Part shown: positions 1 to 9,720 of the stretch, piece by piece | Layout: each line of letters opens with the position of its first letter | Numbering within the stretch: the stretch's first letter is position 1 | NCBI GenBank assembly: GCA_029287595.1 | Contig: JARFQU010000137.1 | Span: 1 to 64,000 of the forward strand | Reading direction: 5' to 3' | Origin: Halioglobus sp. | Lineage (GTDB): Bacteria > Pseudomonadota > Gammaproteobacteria > Pseudomonadales > Halieaceae | Length of the DNA stretch: 64,000 nt | Program-made: the position numbers and the translations under genes | Notes under the pieces: model-generated | Told to the model about the DNA's origin: nothing | The model's input: only the letters and a program-made list of their open reading frames with translations | Database searches by the model: none

Positions 1-82
1 GTGCCGCAGGTCATTGCCCCGGCGCGGCCACTGTTATGGCATATCGCGCCAACATCGGGCGATTTTCAGGCGGCGGAAAGTG

Positions 83-105
83 CCGCACCCGGCATACGGG
101 TGCGG
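83..105 (-). terminator. Hairpin downstream of the P450 gene
   Basis: A perfect 9-bp inverted repeat (83-91 and 97-105) with a 5-base loop lies just past the P450 stop codon. Read on the minus strand it is followed only by a short T stretch, so it is a weak intrinsic terminator at best. The stem is seen directly; its role is inferred. Confidence 0.4.
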
Positions 106-112
106 AGGGGGG

Positions 113-1357
113 TCAGGCCACGTTGGTCTTCAGCTGCAGGCGCTTGAACACGATGGCATTGTGGTCGTTTTCATCCCGCTCCGGTTCCCCATCCAGGGTG
201 ATATTGGGGAAGCGCTTGAACAACTCGGAGATGGTCAGGTACAACTGCCGCTTGGCCAGCGCGGCGCCGATGCAGTAACGCGGTCCGTAGCCGAACATCA
301 CATCGGGATCAAACACCCGCTCCACGTCCATGGTTTCCGGGTTGGCGTAGTACTCGGGGTCGTGGTCCTTGAGATGAGGCATCATCAGTACCATCACGCC
401 CTTGCGCAATTGCTGGCCCATGAACTCCATATCCCGCGGTGCATAGCGTGCGAAGCCCATCTTGGAGGACACGCCCCAGCGGTTGATCTCGCTGAAAGCA
501 TTGGAAAAGGCGTCGGGTGAGGCCAGTGCTTTTTGTATCTGGTCCGGGTTTTTCAGCAGCGCGTACACCGACCACTGCTGGGCCACCAGGGTAGTGTCTG
601 CGCCCGCACCGATCAGAGCCAGGATCAGGGTGATAACGTCGCCTTCTTCAAAACCCTCGTTCTCGGCCTCGATCTTGAGCAGCGTACTGAGGAAGTCATC
701 CTGCACCGGCGCCTGGCGCCGTTCGGCAATCACTTCCTTGAGAATATCGATCGCGCGGTTGCTGTCCTGGCGTGCACTCTCGCGCTGCTCATCGGAGATG
801 GTCGGGTTCCAGGTTTCGGTGAAGGTCAGGATCACCTGCTTGATATCCGGCCAGTATTTCTCCGGGATGCCCACCATGCGGGTAATGGAAATAAACGGGA
901 TTTTGCTGGCGATCTCTTCGATATAGTCGAAACTGTCCGGCGTGCCCAGTTCGTCGAACAAGCGCTTTACGTCCGGCTCGATCTTGCGCTGTATCGCGTC
1001 CACCACGTTGCGGGAGAAGGCCGGGGCAGTGACCCGGCGCACCAGGCGGTGGTGATCGTGGTCCGCCAGCAGGCTATGGCCAATCATGGCACGCTCGAAG
1101 TTGCTCCACTCATCTTCCGGTGGCCGTGCCGGGGCGAATTCCCAGTCGTAGAAGTCTGAGGACAGGGGCTCTGTCTTCCAGCAGGCCATGATGTCCGGCA
1201 TGCGTGTCACAATCCAGGCCTGCCAGGGTTCGTACCACACTATCGGCCCGCGCCGGGCCAGCTCCAGGCACTGGGGTACCGGGTCATTCATATACTCCCG
1301 CGAATGCGGATTGAACAGCTCTTCAATGGGGGGGAGTGTTGCGGCTGCTTCAGCCAT
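113..1357 (-). CDS. Cytochrome P450
   Basis: Haem-thiolate monooxygenase of 414 residues, the usual size of soluble bacterial class I P450s, which need separate ferredoxin and ferredoxin reductase partners; none is adjacent. The I-helix oxygen-binding motif AGADTT is at residues 251-256, the K-helix ExxR is E290-R293 (EINR), and the haem loop FGYGPRYCIG is at 355-364 with Cys362 as the iron ligand. No signal peptide or membrane anchor is seen. The frame is open 27 codons further upstream, but the ATG at 1357 follows a good GAAGGAGAAC ribosome site and begins the family-like sequence. A palindrome at 1437-1460 lies about 80 bases upstream and probably controls it. The substrate is unknown; P450s of this kind in marine gammaproteobacteria often hydroxylate alkyl, terpenoid or steroid compounds, which is only a guess here. 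Confidence 0.93.
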   Translation of the reverse strand: MAEAAATLPPIEELFNPHSREYMNDPVPQCLELARRGPIVWYEPWQAWIVTRMPDIMACWKTEPLSSDFYDWEFAPARPPEDEWSNFERAMIGHSLLADHDHHRLVRRVTAPAFSRNVVDAIQRKIEPDVKRLFDELGTPDSFDYIEEIASKIPFISITRMVGIPEKYWPDIKQVILTFTETWNPTISDEQRESARQDSNRAIDILKEVIAERRQAPVQDDFLSTLLKIEAENEGFEEGDVITLILALIGAGADTTLVAQQWSVYALLKNPDQIQKALASPDAFSNAFSEINRWGVSSKMGFARYAPRDMEFMGQQLRKGVMVLMMPHLKDHDPEYYANPETMDVERVFDPDVMFGYGPRYCIGAALAKRQLYLTISELFKRFPNITLDGEPERDENDHNAIVFKRLQLKTNVA

Positions 1358-1436
1358 GGTGTTCTCCTTCAATAGGGTGCGGTAAACGGCGCACTGCCGG
1401 CGTAGCGATACACAAGTATTGTAATCAGATTGGAGC

Positions 1437-1460
1437 AAAAGTATACATTCGTATACTTTT
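1437..1460. promoter_or_regulatory. Palindromic operator-like site upstream of P450
   Basis: Perfect 10-bp arms AAAAGTATAC and GTATACTTTT separated by ATTC form a 24-bp dyad in the 122-base gap between malQ and the P450 gene. It is AT-rich and positioned about 80 bases before the P450 start. Geometry and place suggest a TetR- or GntR-type repressor site. No regulator gene is next to it, so the cognate protein is unknown. Confidence 0.5.
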
Positions 1461-1479
1461 ATATCAAGTTACAGATTAT

Positions 1480-2973
1480 TTAGTCTGTAGGCGGAAGTCG
1501 GTCGTAATGCGCGAGCAGGGCATGGATGCGCTGTACCAGGTCCCGCGGCACCTGGGTCCAGTCGAAGCGCCACCGCCAGTTGCCCCGGGTGGTGCCCGGT
1601 GTATTCATGCGATGGCGACCATCCAGGCCCAGGAAATCCTGCCAGGGCACGATGGCGGTTGTTGCCGGGGAGGCCATGGCCTGGGCGATCAGCATCCAGG
1701 GCATGTCTTCCCGGGGGTGGTTGAAGTACTTGTATACCCTGGCGCGCAACTCCTCAGTGAGGCTTTCGAACCAGCCCAGGGTGGTGTCGTTGTCGTGGGT
1801 GCCGGTGTAGACGATATCTCCCTGGCTGTGGCGATGACTGAGATAGGGGTTCTCGGGGTTGCCGTCAAAGGCGAATTGCAGGATCAGCATGCCCGGCAAC
1901 GAGAACTCGTGGCGCAGCTCCTCGACCTCGGCGCTGATAGTCCCGAGATTTTCCGCCACCAGGCGCAGTTGTGGGTAGCGCTCGCGCACCGCGCGCAGCA
2001 GTTCCCTGCCTGGCGTCTGCACCCACTTGCCGGTCTTGGCAGAGGTCGCAGCCGCGGGGATCTCCCAGTAGGCTTCCAGTGCGCGAAAATGATCAATACG
2101 TGCGATATCAAACTGCCGTGCCGCGGAGTCAAAGCGCTGTAGCCACCAGCTGAAACCGTCCGCCTGCATGCGCTGCCAGTTGTACTGTGGGTTGCCCCAC
2201 AATTGTCCTTCGGCGGAGAAATAATCCGGCGGCACGCCGGTTACCGTCACCGGCTGGCCCTGGGCATCCAGGTCGAACAGACTCTGGTGCGCCCAGACAT
2301 CGGCGCTTTCCTGGTGCACGAAGATAGGTATGTCGCCGAACAGCAGTACGCCGCGTGCGTTGGCGTAACGGCGCAACTCGTGCCACTGGCAGTGGAATAC
2401 GAACTGGCGAAAACGCAGTGCGGAAATCGCCTCCGCCAGCTCCAGTGCGCGCCTGTCGCAGGCGCCGGGTTCGAAGTCACGCAGGCCCGGGGGCCAGCTT
2501 GTCCAGGGGCGGCGCTGCTCGGCGTCGCGAAACGCCTGGAAACGCACATAGTCTTCCAGCCAGAAGGCCGATTCGTCCAGGAATTGCTGGTAGGCGGATA
2601 GCATGGGTGCATCTGCGGAACTCTGCACCTGTGTCATGAACGCGGCGGCGGCGCTGGTCAGTGCCTGGCGCTTGGCCTCGGGGCTGGCGCATCCGGTGCC
2701 GGCCTGTTCCGGTGTCAGCCAGCCCTTGTCAACCAGCCACTCCAGGTCGATCAGGTCAGGGTTGCCCGCGTGTACCGAGAAACTCTGGTAGGGGCAGCCG
2801 TCATCATGGGTGGGGCCCAGGGGCAGTACTTGCCAGATCTGCAGGCCCGCCTGGGCAATCAGGTCGACAAAGCGACGCGCCTGGTCGCCGAAGTCTCCGC
2901 AATAACCCTGCCCCGGCAGGCTGCTGGGGTGCAACAGCACGCCCGCCCGGCGCCGGTCGGTCAGCGTATGCAT
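1480..2973 (-). CDS. malQ: 4-alpha-glucanotransferase (amylomaltase, GH77)
   Basis: Transfers alpha-1,4-glucan segments between maltooligosaccharides, recycling short chains left by glycogen breakdown; cytoplasmic. The 497-residue protein carries the GH77 signature from the N terminus (GVLLHPSSLPG at 11-21) and the catalytic triad: nucleophile Asp294 in ARIDHFRALE, acid/base Glu341 in VAENLG and Asp394 in GTHDND. The frame extends about 60 codons upstream, but that part is not family-like. The ATG at 2973 overlaps the stop of the upstream GH57 gene (ATGA), so the two are translationally coupled. It is the last gene of the glgC-GH57-malQ operon. Confidence 0.95.
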   Translation of the reverse strand: MHTLTDRRRAGVLLHPSSLPGQGYCGDFGDQARRFVDLIAQAGLQIWQVLPLGPTHDDGCPYQSFSVHAGNPDLIDLEWLVDKGWLTPEQAGTGCASPEAKRQALTSAAAAFMTQVQSSADAPMLSAYQQFLDESAFWLEDYVRFQAFRDAEQRRPWTSWPPGLRDFEPGACDRRALELAEAISALRFRQFVFHCQWHELRRYANARGVLLFGDIPIFVHQESADVWAHQSLFDLDAQGQPVTVTGVPPDYFSAEGQLWGNPQYNWQRMQADGFSWWLQRFDSAARQFDIARIDHFRALEAYWEIPAAATSAKTGKWVQTPGRELLRAVRERYPQLRLVAENLGTISAEVEELRHEFSLPGMLILQFAFDGNPENPYLSHRHSQGDIVYTGTHDNDTTLGWFESLTEELRARVYKYFNHPREDMPWMLIAQAMASPATTAIVPWQDFLGLDGRHRMNTPGTTRGNWRWRFDWTQVPRDLVQRIHALLAHYDRLPPTD

Positions 2974-4664
2974 CAGTCCTTCTCGCTGTGACGCATCACA
3001 CCGCCACGCGAGGGTTGGCCACCCCCGCGGGAAATAATATCTGTCAGGTAGGATGGCGCCTCTACATGGATCATCTGGTAAAGGTTGGCCAGGTGCATGC
3101 GGTAGAGCTGGTCGAACTGGCCCACCGTTTCCGAGGGATTGTAGTCGCCAAACCACCAGAACCAGTCGGAGCCCTCGCAGATCGCCAGTTGTTTCTCCGC
3201 CGCTGCGATCTCCTCCTGACTCAGCTTGCCACTGCTCACCTGGGTGTCGAAGCAGCGCTTGGCTTCCACCAGTAGATCCCAGCCGCGGTTCTTGTCCGCG
3301 TCGCCTATCCAGGTGGAGAACGTGCCATAGACCCAGCTGCCCGCAACCAGCCTGTCTTCCCTGGCAGGCTGCGGCTTATTATTGTCCAGGAAATCGCCGA
3401 AGGTGGTCAGCTCCAGGTTGGGATTTTCGTCCAGGCTCTGGTAGAGCTGTTGCAGGAAGTAGTAGCCGTTTTCAGGGTAGTATTCCCAGGCATTTTCACC
3501 GTCAAGAATGATACTGATCAGGCAGTCGTCGCGATCCGGACAGAGCTCGGCGATGTGCTCCATGTGCCCGACCAGGTTGGCCACCGCGTCTTCCGCATGC
3601 CAGTCAGAATAGGTGAACCCGATAAGATCCGATAAACCGTCATCGCGGAAAATACAGTCGATGGCCGCATCCCCGAAGCGGTAAACCCGGTGGCTGCAAG
3701 ATTTGTTCTGCGCATCGTGGCTGTTATCAAGTACGCTGCCGCCGCTGGCTACCCACTGGAAGCCGTCTTCTGCAAACAGCGCCAGGGCCTCCTGGCTGAC
3801 GCCACCTTCGGAGGGCCACAGGCCCTTGGGCTCGTGGCCGAATACCCGTTGAAATGTCTCCCGGCCCTGGCGCAGGTGCCAGCGGGCGCGCTCCTCGCCC
3901 CCCGGGTATTTATCTGCCACCGGCAGGTGCGCCTCCGGCATGGCTTCCCTGGCGCTGCCCAGATCCAGTAACAGGGGCACTATGGGGTGGGCATAGGGGC
4001 TCATGCACAGCTCCACCTGGCCGCGCTGGCTCAGTTCCCGGTAGCGCGGCACGATACCTCGTAGTTGTTCCAGGATGATCTGCAGCAGGTCGCGGCGGTC
4101 GTGCACGGTGAAGTTGCAGGCTTTGTCTTCCAACTGCGCGACGCGTGGATCGTTGCGCCGTGTGGATTCCGCCAGCCAGCTCAGGTGGTACCACACCAGC
4201 AGGTCCGCGAGAAACTGGTTGGAGGCGTAGATCAGGTTGTCGGGATGTTCCTTGTACCACTCTGCCATGGTGGCCAGTCGCTGGTAGGGCGGAAACCTGT
4301 CTATCATGCGCTCGCGGTTGGCGCGCAGGCAGTCCTGCATCAGGCGCAGCCGTGCACCGGCATTACCCGGCAGGGCGGGCTCCGCCAGTTCCGCCAGTAC
4401 CGGATCGCGGATGGCGCCGTGTCCTTCCAGGTAGGCGGAGATTTGCTCTACGTAATCCTCTGTCTGTTCCAGCAGGATAGGCGCGAAATTCACCACCGCC
4501 CTGGCGCCGGGCACCAGTTCCAGGTGTGCCGCCATGTCCACGTAATCCTTAATGGCATGCAGGTAGGTCCACGGCAGGTGGATGACGCCGGTGCGCAGGT
4601 CGCGGTACTCCGGTTGGTGCATATGCCAGCACAGCACCACGCTCATCGGTTTGTCAGCGTGCAT
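2973..4664 (-). CDS. GH57 family alpha-glucanase (alpha-amylase/branching type)
   Basis: Retaining alpha-glucan hydrolase or transglycosidase of family GH57, 563 residues, cytoplasmic (no signal peptide). Seen motifs: HMHQPEY at 14-20 (conserved region 1), GLWPSEGGVS at 281-290 holding the likely nucleophile Glu286, and IILDGENAWEYY around 385-396 holding the likely acid/base Asp388. The ATG at 4664 is chosen because AGAGG lies 7 bases upstream; it overlaps the end of glgC by 11 bases. An internal ATG six codons later lacks a ribosome site. Sitting between glgC and malQ, it probably trims or debranches glycogen, the job glgX does elsewhere; no glgX is present in this window. Exact specificity (amylase, amylopullulanase or second branching enzyme) cannot be told from sequence alone. 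Confidence 0.9.
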   Translation of the reverse strand: MHADKPMSVVLCWHMHQPEYRDLRTGVIHLPWTYLHAIKDYVDMAAHLELVPGARAVVNFAPILLEQTEDYVEQISAYLEGHGAIRDPVLAELAEPALPGNAGARLRLMQDCLRANRERMIDRFPPYQRLATMAEWYKEHPDNLIYASNQFLADLLVWYHLSWLAESTRRNDPRVAQLEDKACNFTVHDRRDLLQIILEQLRGIVPRYRELSQRGQVELCMSPYAHPIVPLLLDLGSAREAMPEAHLPVADKYPGGEERARWHLRQGRETFQRVFGHEPKGLWPSEGGVSQEALALFAEDGFQWVASGGSVLDNSHDAQNKSCSHRVYRFGDAAIDCIFRDDGLSDLIGFTYSDWHAEDAVANLVGHMEHIAELCPDRDDCLISIILDGENAWEYYPENGYYFLQQLYQSLDENPNLELTTFGDFLDNNKPQPAREDRLVAGSWVYGTFSTWIGDADKNRGWDLLVEAKRCFDTQVSSGKLSQEEIAAAEKQLAICEGSDWFWWFGDYNPSETVGQFDQLYRMHLANLYQMIHVEAPSYLTDIISRGGGQPSRGGVMRHSEKD

Positions 4665-5922
4665 AGTGCAGCCTCTGCCCCAGCATTTCCGGTGTTACCA
4701 GCACTACGCCGTCCTCGGACAGGTGAAAGCGAGCGGCGTCCTCGGCCGCATCCACACCAATGTGAGTATCGGGCGGGATGATGCACCCTTTGTCGATCAC
4801 CGCCCTGCGAATGACACTGCGTCTTCCCACCTGCACTTCCGGGAAGATCACCGCGTGCTCGATGCTGCTGTAGGAGTGCACGTGGACATTGCGGTACAAC
4901 AGTGAATGGCGCACGCTGGAGCCTGATACAATGCAGCCACCGGCGATCATGGAGTCCACCGCCATGCCACGTCGGCCATCGTCATCGAATACGAACTTGG
5001 CCGGGGGCACCTGGTCCAGGTGGGTCCAGATAGGCCAGTCCCTGTCATACAGATTCAGCTCCGGGCTGATGCCGATCAGCTCCAGGTTGGCTTTCCAGAA
5101 GGCGTCGACGGTGCCCACGTCGCGCCAGTAGGCGCGGCGTCCGTCGGGCCCCTCGCGGAAGGGGTAGGCGCTCACTTTGAGCCGCTGGATCACGCTCGGG
5201 ATGATGTCGCCGCCAAAATCGTGCAGTGACTCCGGGCTGTCTGCATCGCGCAGTAACTCGTTGATCAGCACCTCGGTGCGGAACACATAAATGCCCATCG
5301 AGGCCAGCGCCAGCTCGGTAGAGCCGGGCATGGGGGTAGGGTGTTCCGGTTTTTCGGCGAATTCCATTATGCGGTTGTCGCCATCCACCGCCATCACGCC
5401 GAAGGCGTGGGCCTGGTCCAGGGGGACTTCCATGCAACCCACGGTGATATCCGCCTGGGCCTCCACGTGGGCGGCCAGCATGGGGCCATAATCCATTTTA
5501 TACACGTGGTCGCCCGCCAGTATCAGCACATACTTGGGATTGTGGGTACGAATAATGTCAATATTCTGGTAGATCGCATCGGCGGTTCCCGCGTACCAGG
5601 AGGTTTCCAGGCGTTGCTGTGCCGGCAGTAATTCTACGAACTCGCCCAACTGACCGCGCATAAAGCCCCAGCCGCGCTGGACGTGCTGGATCAGGCTGTG
5701 GGCCTTGTACTGGGTGAGTATGCCGACCTTGCGGATGCCGGAATTGACGCAGTTGGACAAGGGAAAATCGATGATGCGGAATTTTCCGCCAAACGGCACC
5801 GCGGGTTTGGCGCGCCACATGGTGAGCTGTTTCAGCCGGGAGCCGCGGCCACCGGCGAGCACCAGCGCCAGGGTATCCCGGGTGAGGCGGCTGACATACC
5901 TGCCTGAATCCTGATCGTTCAT
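4654..5922 (-). CDS. glgC: Glucose-1-phosphate adenylyltransferase
   Basis: Makes ADP-glucose from ATP and glucose-1-phosphate, the committed and usually allosteric step of bacterial glycogen synthesis. The 422-residue protein has the nucleotidyltransferase motif LVLAGGRGSRLKQLT near residue 20, the PFGGKFRIIDFPLSNC segment, the substrate-site FAEKPEHP region, and a C-terminal left-handed beta-helix domain (SGSSVRHSLLYRNVHVHSYS). Length matches the family. It heads the minus-strand operon with the GH57 gene and malQ and is divergent from glgB across 149 bases that hold a perfect FNR/Anr consensus site. Confidence 0.96.
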   Translation of the reverse strand: MNDQDSGRYVSRLTRDTLALVLAGGRGSRLKQLTMWRAKPAVPFGGKFRIIDFPLSNCVNSGIRKVGILTQYKAHSLIQHVQRGWGFMRGQLGEFVELLPAQQRLETSWYAGTADAIYQNIDIIRTHNPKYVLILAGDHVYKMDYGPMLAAHVEAQADITVGCMEVPLDQAHAFGVMAVDGDNRIMEFAEKPEHPTPMPGSTELALASMGIYVFRTEVLINELLRDADSPESLHDFGGDIIPSVIQRLKVSAYPFREGPDGRRAYWRDVGTVDAFWKANLELIGISPELNLYDRDWPIWTHLDQVPPAKFVFDDDGRRGMAVDSMIAGGCIVSGSSVRHSLLYRNVHVHSYSSIEHAVIFPEVQVGRRSVIRRAVIDKGCIIPPDTHIGVDAAEDAARFHLSEDGVVLVTPEMLGQRLHYAR

Positions 5923-5963
5923 CGTATATTCATTGATCTGTGAGCTGGTTAGGGTGGCTTTAA

Positions 5964-5977
5964 TTGATTACCATCAA
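5964..5977. promoter_or_regulatory. FNR/Anr-type box between glgC and glgB
   Basis: The sequence TTGAT-TACC-ATCAA matches the FNR/Anr consensus TTGATNNNNATCAA at all ten specified bases. It lies in the 149-base divergent promoter region, centred 48 bases before the glgC start and about 101 before the glgB start. This places it where an oxygen-responsive CRP/FNR-family activator or repressor could act on both operons. Confidence 0.65.
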
Positions 5978-6047
5978 GCGACGCGGAGACCAAACGCCTA
6001 ATGTACGTATTGTGGACAATAAGCGCGAGTTTTTCCTGTTCTTATGA

Positions 6048-6061
6048 TTGACCTAGATCAG
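6048..6061. promoter_or_regulatory. Second, imperfect FNR-like box before glgB
   Basis: TTGAC-CTAG-ATCAG matches the FNR consensus at 8 of 10 bases and ends 10 bases before the glgB ATG. So close to the start codon it would more likely repress than activate. It also overlaps the place where the glgB ribosome site must be, so part of the match may be chance. Confidence 0.35.
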
Positions 6062-6071
6062 TAGATAAGCA

Positions 6072-8264
6072 ATGAAAACAACCACGGCCAAGTCGAACCT
6101 GGACGCAGGTATACGTCGCTTGCTGGCGGGGCAGCACCAGGACCCTTTTGAGGTGCTGGGCTGTCACCGGGTTGGCGGCCAATGGCGTCTGCGTGCCCTG
6201 CTGCCTGGCGCCGCCGAAGCGCAGGTAGTCATTGACGGCGAGTGCCGGCCCATGGTGCGTAAGCCGCGCACGGATTTTTTCACCCTGAGTATCCCCGGCC
6301 CGGACGCGCCGGAGTACCAGCTGCGCTGGTGCAGGGACCAGGGTGAATGGCGACAGGGCCACGACCCTTATCGCTTTGCGCCGGTCATCGGCGACCTGGA
6401 CTTGCATTTGTTTGCCGAGGGGCGGCACGAGCACATCTATCGCGTGCTGGGCGCCCACTGTTGTGAGCACCAGGGGGTCGGTGGGGTGCGTTTTGCCACC
6501 TGGGCGCCCAATGCCCGGCGTGTCAGTGTGGTGGGTGATTTCAACGACTGGCACGGGCTCAGCCACCCGATGCGGGTGCGTGGTCTGAACGGCGTGTGGG
6601 AACTATTTATTCCGGGTCTGCAAGCGGGACATAATTACAAGTTCGAGTTGTTCGATGCCCAGGGCAAACTGGGTTTGAAGACTGACCCCTACGGGAATGC
6701 TTTCGAGATGCGCCCCGCGACCGCCGCGATAATTTGCCCACCTGACGACTACGCCTGGTCTGATCGGCGCTGGATGCAGGCGCGCGAACACTGGGACTGG
6801 CAGCAGGCGCCGATTTCCATTTACGAGTTTCACCCGGGCTCCTGGCGCCGCGCCGCGAACGGCGATTTCCTGAACTACCGGGACATGGCGGTACAACTGG
6901 CTGACTATGTCACCCGCCTGGGTTTTACCCATGTGGAGCTGCTGCCGATTACCGAGCATCCCCTGGATGATTCCTGGGGCTACCAGACCACCGGATATTT
7001 TGCCCCCACCCGGCGTTTTGGCAGTGCGGACGATTTTCGCTACTTCGTCGACTACCTGCATCAACGCGATATCGGCGTCATACTGGATTGGGTGCCGGCC
7101 CACTTTCCGCGGGATGATCACGCTCTGGGGCGCTTTGACGGCACCGCCTTATACGAGCACGAAGATCCTCGTCGGGGCGAGCATACCGATTGGGGTACCC
7201 TGATTTTCAACTACGGCCGCAATGAGGTGAAGAATTTCCTGCTGGCCAGTGCCAATTACTGGCTGGAGGAGTTTCACCTGGACGGGCTAAGGGTGGATGC
7301 GGTGGCTTCCATGCTGTATCTGGACTACTCGCGCAAGGCCGGGGAATGGGAGCCGAATCGCTACGGCGGCAGGGAAAATCTTGAAGCTATCGATTTCCTG
7401 CGCGAGCTTAACACCCTGACCCACGGCCGCCACCCCGGCACCCTGACCATCGCCGAGGAATCCACAGCCTGGCCCCAGGTTACCCGCCCCACCTGGGTGG
7501 GCGGCCTGGGCTTTTCCATGAAATGGAACATGGGTTGGATGCACGACAGCCTCAGCTATATGTCCCAGGAACCTGTTTACCGCCAGTATCATCATGACCA
7601 GCTGACCTTTGGCTTGATGTACGCCTTCTCGGAAAATTTCCTGCTGCCGTTTTCTCACGATGAGGTGGTGCACGGCAAATACTCACTGCTGGGCAAGATG
7701 CCAGGGGATGAGTGGCAGCGCTTCGCCAACCTGCGCCTGCTGTACTGCTACATGTTTACTTACCCCGGCGCTAAATTATTGTTTATGGGGGACGAACTCG
7801 GCGATCCCGCAGAGTGGCGTCACCGGGAGCAGGTGCCGTGGGAACTGCAGGAACAGGCGCCCAATGTGGGCCTGCAGCAGCTGGTGGGCGACCTCAACCG
7901 GCTGTACCGCGATGAGTCCAGCCTGCATCGCAATCAGTTCACCGCCGCCAGTTTTGAGTGGATCGATTGCCATGACGCCACCCAGTCCGTGCTCAGTTAC
8001 CTGCGTTGGGATGGCGCCAACTACCTGGTGGTAATATTGAATTTTACCCCGGTGGTGCGCAGCGATTACCGCATCGGTGTTCCCGCCGGTGGTATGTACC
8101 GCGAGCTACTCAACTCGGATTCACGTTTTTACGGCGGCAGCGATGTGGGTAATTTCCTGGGTATTCACAGCGAGGCCCGGCCGTGGATGGGGTTCGAGAA
8201 CTCCCTGTCCCTGACCTTGCCACCGCTGGGGGCACTGGTTCTGCAACGTTCGATGGAGCATTGA
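6072..8264 (+). CDS. glgB: 1,4-alpha-glucan branching enzyme (GH13)
   Basis: Cuts alpha-1,4 chains and re-attaches them by alpha-1,6 links to branch glycogen. The 730-residue length equals that of long-form GlgB with an N-terminal extension plus a CBM48 domain ([23 protein letters not shown] around 138-160). The GH13 barrel has Asp409 as nucleophile ([15 protein letters not shown]), Glu462 as acid/base (AEEST) and Asp530 (FSHDE). It is the first gene of the plus-strand glg operon; the following glgA start codon directly abuts its stop. Confidence 0.96.
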   Translation: MKTTTAKSNLDAGIRRLLAGQHQDPFEVLGCHRVGGQWRLRALLPGAAEAQVVIDGECRPMVRKPRTDFFTLSIPGPDAPEYQLRWCRDQGEWRQGHDPYRFAPVIGDLDLHLFAEGRHEHIYRVLGAHCCEHQGVGGVRFATWAPNARRVSVVGDFNDWHGLSHPMRVRGLNGVWELFIPGLQAGHNYKFELFDAQGKLGLKTDPYGNAFEMRPATAAIICPPDDYAWSDRRWMQAREHWDWQQAPISIYEFHPGSWRRAANGDFLNYRDMAVQLADYVTRLGFTHVELLPITEHPLDDSWGYQTTGYFAPTRRFGSADDFRYFVDYLHQRDIGVILDWVPAHFPRDDHALGRFDGTALYEHEDPRRGEHTDWGTLIFNYGRNEVKNFLLASANYWLEEFHLDGLRVDAVASMLYLDYSRKAGEWEPNRYGGRENLEAIDFLRELNTLTHGRHPGTLTIAEESTAWPQVTRPTWVGGLGFSMKWNMGWMHDSLSYMSQEPVYRQYHHDQLTFGLMYAFSENFLLPFSHDEVVHGKYSLLGKMPGDEWQRFANLRLLYCYMFTYPGAKLLFMGDELGDPAEWRHREQVPWELQEQAPNVGLQQLVGDLNRLYRDESSLHRNQFTAASFEWIDCHDATQSVLSYLRWDGANYLVVILNFTPVVRSDYRIGVPAGGMYRELLNSDSRFYGGSDVGNFLGIHSEARPWMGFENSLSLTLPPLGALVLQRSMEH

Positions 8265-9710
8265 TTGAAGCTGTTATTTGTTGCCAGTGAAGCCTATCCG
8301 CTGGTTAAAACCGGCGGGCTGGCCGACGTCGCGGGCAGCCTGCCCGAGGTGTTGCGGCAAAACGGTGTCGATGTGCGCCTGTTATTGCCGGCCTATGGCG
8401 ATCTGCTGGAGAGCCTGGATACCCGGCCACCGCTGGTGGCGGAGCTGGAGCTGGCGGGGCAAACCGTGCGCATTCTGGAGGCCCGGCTACCGGATACCGC
8501 GCTGGCAACCTGGCTGGTGGAGCACCCCCTGTTTTCCCAGCGTCCGGGGAACCCCTACCACGACCCGCAGGGTAAGCCCTGGGCGGACAACGCCGAGCGC
8601 TTTATGCTGCTCTCCCGAGCGGCTGCGCAGATCAGTACGCGGGACACGGCTCTGGAATGGCAACCTGATGTGCTGCACTGCAACGACTGGCATACCGGGC
8701 CGGCCATCGCACTGGTGCACCTGGAACAACGGCGACCTCTAACGGTATTCACCATTCACAACCTGGCGCATATGGGGCTGTTCGATCGCGCGACCTTTGA
8801 CCGGCTGCAGCTGCCCGGGCATTTCTGGCAGGGCGATGCCATGGAATATTATGACAACATCAGTTTCATCAAGGGCGGGCTGGTTTACGCGGACTATATC
8901 ACCACGGTGAGCCCCGGTTATGCGCGGGAAATCTGTGAAGCCCCCGGGGGCATGGGCCTGGAGGGCCTGCTGCAGCAGCGTCGGGAGCGGCTGGTGGGCA
9001 TTCTCAACGGGATTGATGGGCTTACCTGGGACCCGGCCACGGATGCTTACATAGAGCAGCGCTACGACGCCGACTCACTGCCTGACAAGAGCCTGAATAA
9101 GCAGGCTCTGCAACAGGCCCTTGGCCTGGAGGTGCGCAGCGACCTGCCTCTGCTGGGCTTTGTTGGGCGGCTGGATCAGCAAAAGGGCCTGGAGCTGATG
9201 TTGCCGGTATTGCCACAACTATTGGCGCTGCCGGTGCAGCTGGCTTTCCTGGGCACCGGAGAGGCGCTATATGAACAACAATTACAGGCGCTGGCGGATG
9301 CACACCCCGGCTGCGTGGCGGTGGTCTTGGCCTATAATGAATCTGTGGCCCACCGGATTGAGGCGGCGGCGGATATTTTCCTGATGCCGTCCCTGTTTGA
9401 ACCCTGTGGGTTGAACCAGTTGTACAGCTTGCGCTATGGCACCTTGCCGCTGGTGCGCGCGGTGGGTGGGTTGGCGGACACTGTGGTGGATGCCAGCGCC
9501 GCGGCGATGGCCTCGCACACAGCCACGGGTTTTGTGTTTCGCGAACCCACTGCAGAGGACTTCCTGGCGACGGTGCAGCGCGCCTGCCGGCAGTGGCAGG
9601 ACAAAGAGACCTGGCGGCAATTACAGCTGACCGCCATGGCACAGGATTTTTCCTGGCAGCAGAGCGCCGCGCGTTACCTTGCGCTGTATCGCTCCGCGCC
9701 TGAACAATGA
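8265..9710 (+). CDS. glgA: Glycogen synthase (ADP-glucose type, GT5)
   Basis: Elongates alpha-1,4-glucan from ADP-glucose. The 481-residue protein opens with the GT5 signature KTGGLADV at residues 15-22 (the Lys contacts ADP-glucose) and has the C-terminal motif PSLFEPCGLNQLYSLRYG with the conserved Glu. The start is a TTG placed directly after the glgB stop (TGA-TTG); the last codons of glgB (ATGGAGCAT) supply the GGAG ribosome site, so translation is coupled. The next gene, the phosphorylase, starts 10 bases after the stop. Confidence 0.95.
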   Translation: MKLLFVASEAYPLVKTGGLADVAGSLPEVLRQNGVDVRLLLPAYGDLLESLDTRPPLVAELELAGQTVRILEARLPDTALATWLVEHPLFSQRPGNPYHDPQGKPWADNAERFMLLSRAAAQISTRDTALEWQPDVLHCNDWHTGPAIALVHLEQRRPLTVFTIHNLAHMGLFDRATFDRLQLPGHFWQGDAMEYYDNISFIKGGLVYADYITTVSPGYAREICEAPGGMGLEGLLQQRRERLVGILNGIDGLTWDPATDAYIEQRYDADSLPDKSLNKQALQQALGLEVRSDLPLLGFVGRLDQQKGLELMLPVLPQLLALPVQLAFLGTGEALYEQQLQALADAHPGCVAVVLAYNESVAHRIEAAADIFLMPSLFEPCGLNQLYSLRYGTLPLVRAVGGLADTVVDASAAAMASHTATGFVFREPTAEDFLATVQRACRQWQDKETWRQLQLTAMAQDFSWQQSAARYLALYRSAPEQ

Positions 9711-9720
9711 GGTAGTAGCA

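Noticed and set aside
1358-1438. N-terminal extension of the P450 to an earlier start
   Set aside because: Only the ATG at 1357 has a ribosome site, and the extra 27 residues are not P450-like.
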